Positions 28,901 to 40,900 of a DNA stretch of 64,000 bases are shown here, in pieces. The notes under the pieces are model-generated. The model was not told the DNA's origin, did no database searches, and worked only from the letters and a program-made list of their open reading frames with translations. Made by a program: the position numbers and the translations under genes. Position 1 is the first letter of the stretch. Each line of letters begins with the position of its first letter. Source of the stretch: Oreocharis arfaki (taxonomy: Eukaryota; Chordata; Aves; Passeriformes; Paramythiidae); assembly GCA_013398015.1 (NCBI GenBank), contig VZRR01003261.1, positions 820,702-884,701 of the forward strand, in the 5' to 3' direction.

Positions 28901-31900
28901 TGTGATGTTGGTTAGGTTATTGAATACCCACTCATCCGTTTTCAAAAATGTGTCCCTTTTATGCTTTGCACAGGGCTATTTGAGAGCGATAGTGGATTAT
29001 TAAAAGCCCCTTTGCAAACAAAATAGATATAATGCAAAGGAAGCAATCAGGCATCCACAGCAATTTCTTATTTGTGGAAACCAGTATGTAAAGAGTGCTG
29101 CCACCAAAAACTCTCACGTAAGAAGCTTCGATGTTATCAGAAAACAAATACATTAAAATATAATAATTTATAGAAATTCTCTGTCTCTTGGTAACCACTT
29201 CATACTAATACCAAATGTATTTAACTTTCAGCACCATAAAGTTACACCTAATTCAGTTTTTCTTCTCATCAGGAAGTCTATAGGAGCTTGGCATCTTCTT
29301 TGTTAATTGGTCAGTTCAGAAGCAGAAACATCTGAAAATTTAAAACTTATCTTAAAAAATGGTATATTTGAAAATGTAAATAATTTTAATCCTGGATAAA
29401 TTACTGACTTTTAGGTGTATTTTTCTAGTTAATGAAGAAATGAAAATCTGTGTACAAAATGCATAGCATATTCATGCAACTTTTACTGTCACTGGGTGAG
29501 TCACTGGTCTTGCAGAAATAATACTGTGTGATCATGTAATTGCATATGTTGTCTGAAATCATCCTTAAAAAAAAAGCAGAAATGAGTTTGCTTAAACAGC
29601 AGCTACTCAAACACTTCCAAAGTTTACATTTCTCAACTGTCAGTGACTTTACTCTGAAATGTCAATATTACCTTAGCACTGGTGCCTTTTAAGCATTTTC
29701 CTTTCTCTTCCTTAAAAGTTAAAGCTCAGCTTGCTGGGCACACCTTTGGTAGGAGTCTCCCACTGCCCGAGGGGTTGGAAACTTTAACCTCTCAGTGTTG
29801 CCCATTGGAAGCACAGCTGGGACTCTCTTGAGTCCCAGGCTTTGCTTGAGAGCCAGGGGTGTCCTGGGCTGTCAGAACGTTCAGGTAGAGGAGTTCTAAC
29901 CCCAAATCCTCTTTGTTGTCCTCTCTGGAAGGTAAAGTCTTCTTGTCCCATGTGGTGTCCCGGAGGGATGGATGGTCCAGACACTGTGATCCTTTTGCTC
30001 TCTCAGTAGGTGGTTTTGGGCTGTGGGCAGGCACCTGGTTTGGTTCCACTTCCTTTCCACATGCAGTAGTTGTTATTCTGGCTGCACTAAAAATCTCCCC
30101 ACGTGCTGCTGCAGGTTTGGCAGTGTAGTGGAATTGGCTCAGGAGAACACAAAAGGTACTTTTTTGACAGATTGCCAGGAAGCAGCAATGCAAGGAAATT
30201 TGGAAGCAACACCTGAGAATACTAAATGAGGATTTTCTCCATGCTGATTCTTGAGCAGTCTGCTGCAAACCTGAAAAGAGGGGAACAATGGTTTACCATT
30301 TCAGAAGAAACAGTGCTTGGTAGAACAGTGATGAAGTTCACCGTGTTCTGACCTAAACCTGGTCTTGTATATACCATATTTCTCCATTTCCAGTCTATAT
30401 TTGCATTTATTCAATGATATTACTGTGACAGATGTTACAGAAAAGGACATTATTTGCATTTGGAATTCTTTGACATCAAGCTGCTAATTCATAGGATAAT
30501 TTACTTAAATTTTGCAAAGTAGTTTAAGAATATGGCAGAAAATCCATAGATAGATTAATATGATAATTTTTATGGTTTCCTCTTCTTCCCTTTTGACATA
30601 AACCTGCTAGTTCTTGCATTTATTTTGTTTTGCAGTGACTGTCTTTGCATGTTAAACAGAGTGACTCTGCCACTAGAGATTTTTGTATACTACACTCAGT
30701 GTCTTTGAATTTACTGAATTCTACCGTCTCCACCTCTCTTATTCCAGAATATTAAATAGCACTTGTGAGTCACACATTCATGTTGCTGAAGAACATCTAT
30801 TTTTGAAATATAATTTTAAGTCCCTTTTTCTAAGCCATAGAACCTGCAGTCCTTGGAAGACACTAAGGTTTTTTGAAAAGATTTAGATTTGTTTTGCCAA
30901 AACCCAACTTTTGTCTTAAATGATTGGGAAAGCAGTATGGAGGGCAAAATGTCTTTTGAGTTGTTTTGAACTGAGTCTTTCCTTTGTGGAACCAAATAAG
31001 GAACTTTCATAGACAAAGCAGCGAGAATTGAGAAAAACTAACGTATTCATTTTAAATTTTATTGTTATTTTGTTGGTGGATATAATCTAGGTTTAGTTCT
31101 TTGATCATTAATATTTAATGGTATATAGGAGGTCAGTAATTTGCATGGGCTTGTGGATATTATATTGATGAAAGTCAAAGCTGTTTATTTTCCCATGAGT
31201 TTTTGTAGTTTACTGATTTAAGATCTAACAGACTGTTCTTTCACGTATCTAAATGTTGTTAAATATAAATAATTGAAAAAAAGAGTTATAAGTCCTTGGG
31301 TAAAAAGAAGCTTTAGAAGAGTAATAGTAGATCAAATACAGATTTTATTACACTACAAGTAAATGTGAGACCTAATTATTGATTAGGTTATTTTTCTGTA
31401 TCTTTGAGAGTAGTGTGCCTCATGGTTCCTTTTTGTAACTTTGAACAGAGCTGTGAGAGATCATTTGTTGTGTGAGATATTATGCCTATCTGGAACAATT
31501 CTAACATGAGCAGTGTCTGTAGAATCCATTCTGCAGAAAAACTGAAGTAGTTCTTAATCGTCCTTGGGCCCTACCTAAGAAGTATTGCATCAGGGGAGTC
31601 TTTTCTCAGCAAGATCTGCATCAGATCCTGAACTCTTAAATTATAGATTAGCTGCACATATGGAGTTAAAACGTTCAAGGAAATGTTTCTAATAACATAC
31701 TTGAGTGTCGTTTGTGCACCAAAAGCTTGCAGAGAGAAAGCAAAGCAAGAGAACTGTAGGCTGAGAACTGGGTTTCGTGTACTTGATTGTTTGGTAGGAT
31801 GGTGTGTCAAGCATTGCACTGCCACTCTGTTGAAGGGTGGGTTTTTTGCCTTCTGATTTTTAGGCTGCAGTTTCCTTTTTCCACTTAATTAGGCCCACTT

Positions 31901-34900
31901 TGGCTTGGCTTAAGTCAGTACACCCTTAATTGATTTGTGCTGTAGCCACAATTGATACTGCTAGTACCTGGAAAGGTGGGTGTGGGATTGGTGGTACTGA
32001 TGCAAAGAGGAGGTAATTGGTATAAACCCTGTTTTATTAATTTCAGTTACCTTGCACATGATTTTGTGGATTCAGCATTTTGTTTAAAAGCAAGTTAGCT
32101 GGTGATCATTTGTCTCAGAAAATCCTGAATCATCTGATATGGAATCAAAACAGGAATTTACCATGGAAAGTGGCCTGGTCCTTTAATCATACACTTACAG
32201 TGCGGAAACACAATCCTAAGAGAGCAGAATTGATACCTTATGGAAGTTATTTCATGATTTATGAATGCAGATATAAACTAATCTGAAACCATTTTCTGAC
32301 ACAGTTATTAGCTTGACAATTCCTTTGTGTACTGGTGCATTTAACAAAACCAATTATCTTTTGATTACAAATAGCTGTGTTAGTAGTAACCTTGTAAATA
32401 TATGTCTAGCACTAAAAGACTGCTGAAATGTGGTATTTTAACTCTAAATCTTTAGGAAGGAAAAGTGTTTATTGATGGATTGTGATATTTATTGGGTCAT
32501 AATGTATTTAAATTTTCTTTAATGCATATGTTAGTGATTGTTTACCGTGATAAAGTGCATAGAGGTCTCTGCAAGGAGTTCTGCATGGAAAGAATTACCT
32601 CATGTCAGTGGTCACTCCTCAATTAAAAGTTCCATTAGCAGATGATTCCTGCTTCTGGTTTGTGTACTGATTGCGTTTTATTGCCTCTAAATCAGGTTCC
32701 TAGACAGGGAATAAATAAACAGTTAGAGTGTGTGGTAATGGTATCCTGATCTTTTTTCACAGTTGGGAACACCTACATCCATTTCAGTCAATTAGGTTTG
32801 GAATATTTACTGAAATTCTTAATTCTGTTTGAACTTTAAAAATTACTAGTTTCACTACTATTAAAATACAGATTTATCTTAGAAGCATATCCAGAGGTTA
32901 GTTATATGTAAGTGTTTCAGTTTGTCAGAAGATTAAACGTAAATGAAGGAGAAGTTTTCCTTTTATCTTCAGTTCTTCCTAAATTATGTTTAAATTTGAG
33001 ACAAGAAAAATCTATTAAGCCTTTACTGGAACTTCAGTAATGAATGATAGCTATCAGTTACCCAGTACATCCACAGGTATCTATAGTGCTTCCTCTCTCA
33101 TCCCTCAAAATTGCCCAAATGACATTAATAGCAATTTATGTCGTATTTATGGCATAAGTTACAGAGATAACTGTTCCTATTAAATGAGAAAGAAACTATC
33201 CAACTAATGAAATGGTAGTTTACTGTGAGTGCTGGCAATTCTGAAGCACTCTGTTTTGGTAATAAACATAATTATAATTAGACTAAATACATCCTTAATT
33301 CTTAGAATAAAAATACTTGCTTGACTTTCCATTTTTAAATTAAAAAATAACTCAAGGTCATTACACTTGATATGATCCAGGTCTTTGGGAATGGATCCTT
33401 ACATTTTTCTGGTCCTGTGTTCATGGGTCAGGAGTTTGGTCTGTGCTGCCAACCCCCTGTGATCCATTTCAGGGATTTGCACTGACTGCAGCACCAGTGA
33501 CAGGCAGGTCCTTCACGCAACTTCTATAAACTTGTACTTTCTGACCTTCAAATTCCCACTGAGTGGGAAATCTGAAGTAAAACCAATTTACAAAAGGCTT
33601 TTTCTAAAAAAAAAAAAAAAATTCAAAATCTGATGATATTAGCAAGGGCTATTAATAAAGCTTGCAGGAGCCTAATTACAGGCATCAAGCTGTGGAATTT
33701 TGAGCTCCTGTTCTTTTAAAAGACAGAACAAAGGCGAGCTATGAATTTTCACAGTAATACAGGGAAGATAATGCACCAGATTTTCCATTACTGTGGTGAT
33801 ACAAACGCATTGAGGCATCTGCTACTGCTCAGAGGCTTGGAAACAGTGACTTAGAGCTCCCAGGTAACAGGACACATTGCAATGGGACACACACCTGAGA
33901 GAATTTAATTTTGTTTTACTATATTGGCGTTAGAAACAATATCATTTGAGGTTTGCTCACTTTAAAGCACATTATTAAGCATGTCTTTTAAGAAATTATT
34001 TTACCTAGAGGTTACTAAATGTTAGCTCTAAAAATGCTTCAAGAATACGAGTACGTGTTAATTTTAATTTAACTTAAATTTTTAGTTTAATCTTTTTCAT
34101 TAGGGTTGAAAAGGCTTTTCTGCCCCTGAAGGCTTTGTGAGTGTGATGAGATATTTCTAGGATATAAATAATAAGGTAGAAGGAAGTTCTAATGGTTTCG
34201 CTATTTTTCCATCATTTTTATTAATGGTTCTGTACAGCTTTGAAGATCTATTGCACTCTGTAAGTGCTAAGTATTATTTAATAGTAAGTGTTTAAAATTA
34301 CTGAAATAGAAAGGGTTATGGTCTTGGGGGCTGATTATGGAAATAACTGAATTTAAGCCCAGTCATTTCCTGCCTTATCCCAAAAACTGTGCATCTTTCT
34401 AGGGATATGACTTTAGCATTGTTTATGCTTTAAAACGCAGTTCTGGATTGTAAAGGATTAATGAAAAGTAGAAGCAATGACTGACTATTTTTCTTAAGAG
34501 AAATTTTAGTTGAAATAATAAATGAGAGAATTAGTTGTAGACCTGAAAGTGTAAGTAAAAGGCACTAAAGCTGCTCACAGGGAGAGATGTTTAATTAGTT
34601 GATCTATGAATTTGTTTACACAGTTTGAACCTTATTCAGCACGATGTAGTGCTCGTGTAACCTCTGCTGTGTATAGCTAATTTGGCTGAAATGACTCTAA
34701 TCGCTTACATTTTGTCCAAATTTAAAACATGACATGAAATCTTTTCTTTCTGAGGAGCAGTTCCCTAAATCTTGGGGTCATACCTGAGCAATGTGACTAT
34801 GTGTACTTGTGGCTATGGGTGCTTGTGTGACTACCTAGTACTTAAATGGTATTGTGATAGTTACCCTCTATAGTCCCTGTCTGGCATTACTGTTACTTAG

Positions 34901-37900
34901 TTGAAAGAAGGAAAGTCTTCCTTGTCCAGAGAACTGGCATCCTTCTCCTTTGCACTACGTACAGCTGTCCTTCCAGCCCAGATCCTTCTTCCATGATACG
35001 TTACCTCTACTAATTACATGCCTGTATTCCAAAGGGTGTTTGCCTTAAAGAACTGTTTCTTGTTCTTCCACATCACAGATGTTTAGTGAGTGCATTCAGG
35101 ATATCCCTAAGTGTCTGAACATCATATTTTTCATCACTTCAAATGCCCACATTGTGATTTGTGTCACTGAACTGAGTAAAGGCCAGTCCCTGTTGCAGTC
35201 AATTACAGTGGAACTATACTGTAATCACACGTAGCTGAGATTATTTAGAAGAGGAACAACAGACTTCAGACTGCATGTGAAGTGAAAACTTATTAACTAC
35301 AGTAGGCTTTCTGTTATTTTGGTTGTTTTTAATATTCTGGTGTGTTCTGCAGGTGTTCACACACAAAGAGGAGAGAGATGTGTGAATTTCATTTTACTGA
35401 ATACTGCTTTTTCCATAGTGAAAAAATTGCTCTTGGCCTTCTAACGAGGAAAAAACCTTACTTTAACCATGTCTTCAGAAAATAGAAAAGGGTTGACATA
35501 ATTAGGAGAACACTGGGTTGAGGAGTACTAAAAATAATTTGTTACTGAAATACAAATTTTTTTTGTTTAGTCATTTCAGAAGTGTTTAAGTTACTTTTTT
35601 TGATATCTAGAGATGTCAGCTTTACCTGAAGAGGATCCCTAACCTACAAGACTTTGAAATAGTGCTGGGAAATCCAGGCTGGCCTTTTCAGCAGGCATAA
35701 CCTTTTATCTCCTTGGGAATGTGTCACCCTGTGAACATGACAGTGCTTGTGGCATTGCCCTTGATGTGAACATCACTGTCTCGGCTTCAGACCAGCTTCT
35801 TGCCCCAAGCTTGTACCTGCAAACTGCTCTTCTGTCCAGCTGGAGTGTTAATATCCCAGCCTTTCAAGGAGGCAGAGCTGTGTCGGCTCTGCTGAGGTTG
35901 TTTGTATTGTCCCCCACATGTGAACATTGGAAACGAGAAGTCTGATGCCATGTGTGACCACCAATCACTCCTTTTGTGACTTCCCATCCGGATTTTTTGC
36001 CTTATGTAGGCCTGCTGCAGTTTATGGGCTGCAGGGTAGAGACAATGGAGTCAGGGGCTCAGATAGGAAAGCTGGGAATGGGAACTGTCGGAACTCATCG
36101 TAGAAAGGCATCGGTCCCGTCGGCGATTGCCGCCGAGTTAAAGGAGACTCACCAAAGGGTGAGAGTACTTGAAGTTTGAGAAGACATAAGTTTTAGGATG
36201 TATATTGGTTAAGCTTGCTGGCTTTGATCTCCCTAAGCAGTGTATGAACAGGAAGCTCTGATTTAGCCAAACAGAAGTAGACATCTCTGTCCAAGAGCAA
36301 GCTGGTTTCTTCCATCGGTGTTGTTGCTCATTGGCTGTGAGAGGAAGAACGAGGACAAGTTCTGTGTGGAGAGCATGACCTTACATTGTATTAAAGTACA
36401 TACATAAGTACACTCTAATGATGCAGCTTCATACTGCAGCTGATTAATCTGACAGCTGGTTTCCTCTGTAAGAGGTGGTCACCATTCCCTTGCCTGCCGC
36501 TGATGCTGGACTCCTGCCTCCCTTACACTGATGTTGCAGAAAGCCAGTTCAGAGAGTTCAAACAGGCAAAAAGCGCCTTAAAACAGTGTAACTTGGAGTT
36601 CCCAAAGGCAGTTTAGTATGGAAAAAACAAGGAAGGAGGGAAGTCTCCCTCTTGGCCATTAGATTAGTTTTAGCTAGAAAAATCCCCATCAGGGTGGGCT
36701 TCCATGGGCAGCTGGCAGCTCGGAGGTTGTGCTCCTGGTGAAACAAATGGTCCTGCTGTTCCCACCCCATTTCAGAAATGGCTGTGAGCTGGATCTTACT
36801 CTGATTTGAAATAAATTTCAGTGTCCATGCTGTGGCCACCAACACCCACCCACCCTGCAAACCCCAAATCCAACAGCCCAAACAAAGCACAACCCAAATA
36901 ATCTGCAAATTTTGAACCTTATTCAGGTTGTAATGACCCTGTATCCTCTGCTGTACATCTGCACTAGTTACAAACAAACCCAGGGGAATCAGCAGCTGAT
37001 TGGTCTCATTGCCCTGGCAGGATTGTGTGGAATCCCATTTTTTAGCAACAACAGGTAGTTTGATCAGTTTATGCTGACTGAGAAACAGAAAAGTTAGAAG
37101 GAATCCGGGAAACAAAGTTTCAGTTTATTTAGTCATGTTGGACACAGCACTTCTCAGCATCTTTGCGCAGTGCTGGGGCTATAATGGTGGAATTCACTTC
37201 TTTGAAACAAACCCAAAGTTTATCATGACTTTATTCACCAAAGTTTTAGTGCATTTTTTATTAAACTTTATTAGGATAGCTTGACTTTCAAACTAATTAA
37301 AACACTACTGTTTGTCTTCTTTCCAAAAATACTTTGTTTTGAATATTGCAATCACTTAGCTAAGAGAAGGAGTAATTAAAGTTATTCTGAAGTTGCACAA
37401 TTTAGTTTATTTAAAAATGCTTTATATAGTTTTTAGATGAAGTTATAAATGTTCACTTTGGAACTACCTGAAGATTAATAGTGATGCATTTGAAATGCAT
37501 TATTTTTTTATTGATTCTTAATGTAGTAAATTACTGAAGTTATTTGGCAGCAAACAGAAATAGCCAGTGATGTTGTTCACATTTATTTTCCTGATAGCAT
37601 CACAATTTGCATTAATTGCATTGCAGCTGCACTCACTTATATTAAAAAGCTTCTACCATAATTAATCCTTTTTATTTCAAATCATTTTGGCACAATTTCT
37701 AGCAATAAACACTCATAAAAGACAGACACTTGAAAAATAACATACAAGTTTCTTCAATATACCTATTGCTGTTTTTCCTGACAAGGAATTATTGATAGGC
37801 TTCTAGGATCAAGTGTTGCAAGTGGTGAAGACTTAAGACCAGTTTGAAAAATGCTAAGTGGATTATTTTGCATAAAAAATAGACAGGTTTTGAATTTGTG

Positions 37901-40900
37901 TAATTAACCTGTGTTTAGAAAATACCTTGATTTATGTCTACATTTGTATTTCAGTTGCATACATTATGGAAATTTAATTTATAATCCATTTAGCTGATGT
38001 GATCATAGTTTTTAGTGCTATCATTTATTAGTCCTTGTATATTAAATGCTCTAAAGGCTTAAACCTGCCTTGTGTAAAAAATTACACCTCTGCATTTACA
38101 TTTTATGAGTCATAGATGGAATTCCATTTTAAATTCGGGTAGCTTTGATATATTTAAGGAATTACAATAGCTTTATTGTTACTAATGCAGGAACAGCAAA
38201 CACTGACCTTATACATTGCAAATTAATGATTTATCCCTCTAGTTTGCTTTTAAAGTCAACTATACAAATGAGGATTTTGACTTCTACACCTTGAATAAAT
38301 CATATGGCTCTAAATATAATGCACCCTTTGGCTTTGAACTCGTTATTCTCAGGTTTTTTTGCAAGGTCTAACTCACCTCATAGAAAAATGTTCTTTCAAA
38401 AGTTTAAGGAATTGTGTATATTTTTCTTAACTTCTTTGTTGGAATATCACTGAGTGATTAGAGCTGCATTTCTTCTTTTTTTCCCGTTTCTTTTCTTCCC
38501 CTTGGTGAGATTCCTTTTCTAAATTTGCAGCAGATTATGGAGGCATTAAGTAATGCCAAAATGCTGCTCTTGGAGAGTTTAAAGGGAACAAACAGTGATG
38601 TTGTGATGATGTTATGTTGGTGATGCCTCTTCTGATCAGCCTGGCAGTGATATTGATGACCTGTGAAGATTTGGTTGTCATTGGTAGAGAGATGCTGATG
38701 TGGCAGACAGGCTGGACAGTGAGAAAGGCAGCATGGGCCAGGAATGGGTCTTTTAAAATCAGTGGTCCTTTATTCAGAATAGCTCTGAAGTTTACATCTC
38801 TCGTTCTTCTGAGAGCTACCATAAGTACTTTTTTCTTCCAGTCAGGAAGTTGTTACTAACTTTATGAAAAATAATGCAGAGATATTTTGCATCATGTGGA
38901 AGTGTGCTCATGCGGTAGATCAATGTAGAATGGTATTGCTGGAGTTTGAAAATTCTTGAGGATAATTTGAGTTTGCAGTCAAAATACATCTTTTGTGAGT
39001 GCTGCAGATTTGGGTCAGATACGTGTTTGGTTCAGTAATTTTTTGACATCTCTAGCAGTGTCAGGCAGAGAAAGGATTGGACCTTTGCTACAGTCAGAAC
39101 TGGCAAATTCTTGGCTTGGAAATGATGTTTTTGCCTGTGGCTTTAGAGCAGTAGAATTCACCAAAAATGTGCGGCAATGAATCTGTACAACATGCAAGAG
39201 ATAGTTTTTATTAGTTTAAAATGTACTGGGTTTGCAGAGTTATTTTTAAGGGGATGAGGGGGATGACAGTTCTACATGTGGTGATTGATATGAATGGAAT
39301 AATATTGCTTGTGATGTTGCTAATGGAAGTAGTGATGTTACCTGTTTTTGTAAGACATTCTTGATGCAGTTGCATTGTCCTTTAGCAAACTTTGCTTTTC
39401 CTGAAAATCTGTGCAATTTGGCCAAGAAGAGTAATGACAGAGAAGCAATGACTGTACATTTTAAATCGCAACATATTTAATCTGTGAGATTTGGGACCTT
39501 GGTATTTCACAAGAATATTCACATTTCAAATTTCAGATGAATATTCTTAAATTTATGCAATATCTGAGCTATTTCCATGCCAGAAGAACCTACTCAGGCA
39601 CCAAATTAAGATGGAATTATTCAAAAGTTGAGAAATAGACAATAGCCTTCAGAATTCCTGCATGTGCAACAATAAAATCTAATGTGCTTTTAATTGCTTT
39701 ATTTTTCAGGCTCTTTATGAAAATATGCTGGTGGAGCTGCCATTTGCTAGTTTTTTCCTCTCAAAATTATTAGGGACAAGTGCTGATGTTGACATTCATC
39801 ATTTAGCTTCACTAGATCCAGAAATGTACAAAAATTTGCTTTTTCTCAAGAGCTATGAAGGGGATGTGGAAGAACTTGGACTAAACTTCACCGTGGTAAA
39901 TAATGATCTTGGGGAAGCGCAGGTAAGAGTGGCTTTGAATTTTTTTTTCTTTTATCTATGACCGATGAATCATTTCTATCCCTACTAATTAATTTTTTAA
40001 TTTAAGTGTGATAGGAAACAACTGTTAAAGGTGCTGTGAGCCATTAGTTGGGATGCTGGCTCAGTATTTGGAGCAGAGAGTAACTAACTGTGTACTTAAA
40101 AAAAATGACTTTTGATGATTACTTAGAGGTCTGGTCTTTTAAGTAGTAAACTGCAGTAGTTAGTATTGAGCAGTCATACATATAAAGCTGTATTGCCTGA
40201 GAATGTTTCTTGAAAGAAAATATGTTGTTTCTTCAATTGCACTTGTAATAATTGCAAAATTTAGGTGATGTGTAAACTTTAGAAGAACTGCCTGGTTTTA
40301 GAATTGCAGGTAGTGGTCAGAGAGGTTTTAAATAATAATGATAGTAAAGACCCTTTATTGTGGGATAGGCGTTGTCTCTGTAACTGCAATTTTCAAAGTA
40401 GAGAGCCTGAAGGTTGCCTGACACAGTTTTTTTTAATACATACAGCCCCCCACCCCTTTTTTTTTTTTGAGGGTTGAGACACCATATTAGTCAGAGGGGA
40501 TAAAAGGTGTTCAGTGCTTCTGAAAAGCAGTACTTAGGTTAGGTATGAGTTTTTAACGCAGTTGCACCATATAATTTGATTATAGCTTTTATTTGCTCTG
40601 TTGGGTGTACTGAAGATCACTCATAGTAGAAAATAAATGTCACTAGAGCTTTAAAAGCCTGCCTTAGTGTGCTAATGCAGGTAGCCTCCTAGGTAAAGTC
40701 TTTTGTCATGCTTACTCTTTCATTTTTGAGGATTTAAAATTGAGGATTTAAAACTTAGACTTGGTTATGGCATATAATTGGATGAAAGAAGTGGACCTGA
40801 CCATATTGTGACAAGCAGCAGCATCTGAATTCAGCCTCCTCTTGTGGGGAAGAAACAGAGACTCTGGAAGAGGGTGAGCAGTTCTCAGGGGTTTGCTGCT

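Larger units (their letters stand above)
27183..39709. other. UBE3C largest intron (12.5 kb), enhancer-like and GC-rich patches
   Basis: GT-AG. GC-richer patches lie at about 29730-30130 and 35640-36160, inside AT-rich DNA. Enhancer-like tracts lie at about 33610-33800 and 37200-37720. A diverged pair sharing a 16-mer occurs at 34624 and 36911. No clear transposable element was recognised, which is notable for the size. The long minus-strand frame at 36558-37115 matches nothing I know. Confidence 0.6.

Noticed and set aside
36558..37115. 185-codon open frame on the minus strand, the longest in the window
   Set aside because: No recognisable domain or family, no splice or promoter context, and it overlaps plain intron. 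Composition explains an open frame of this length.
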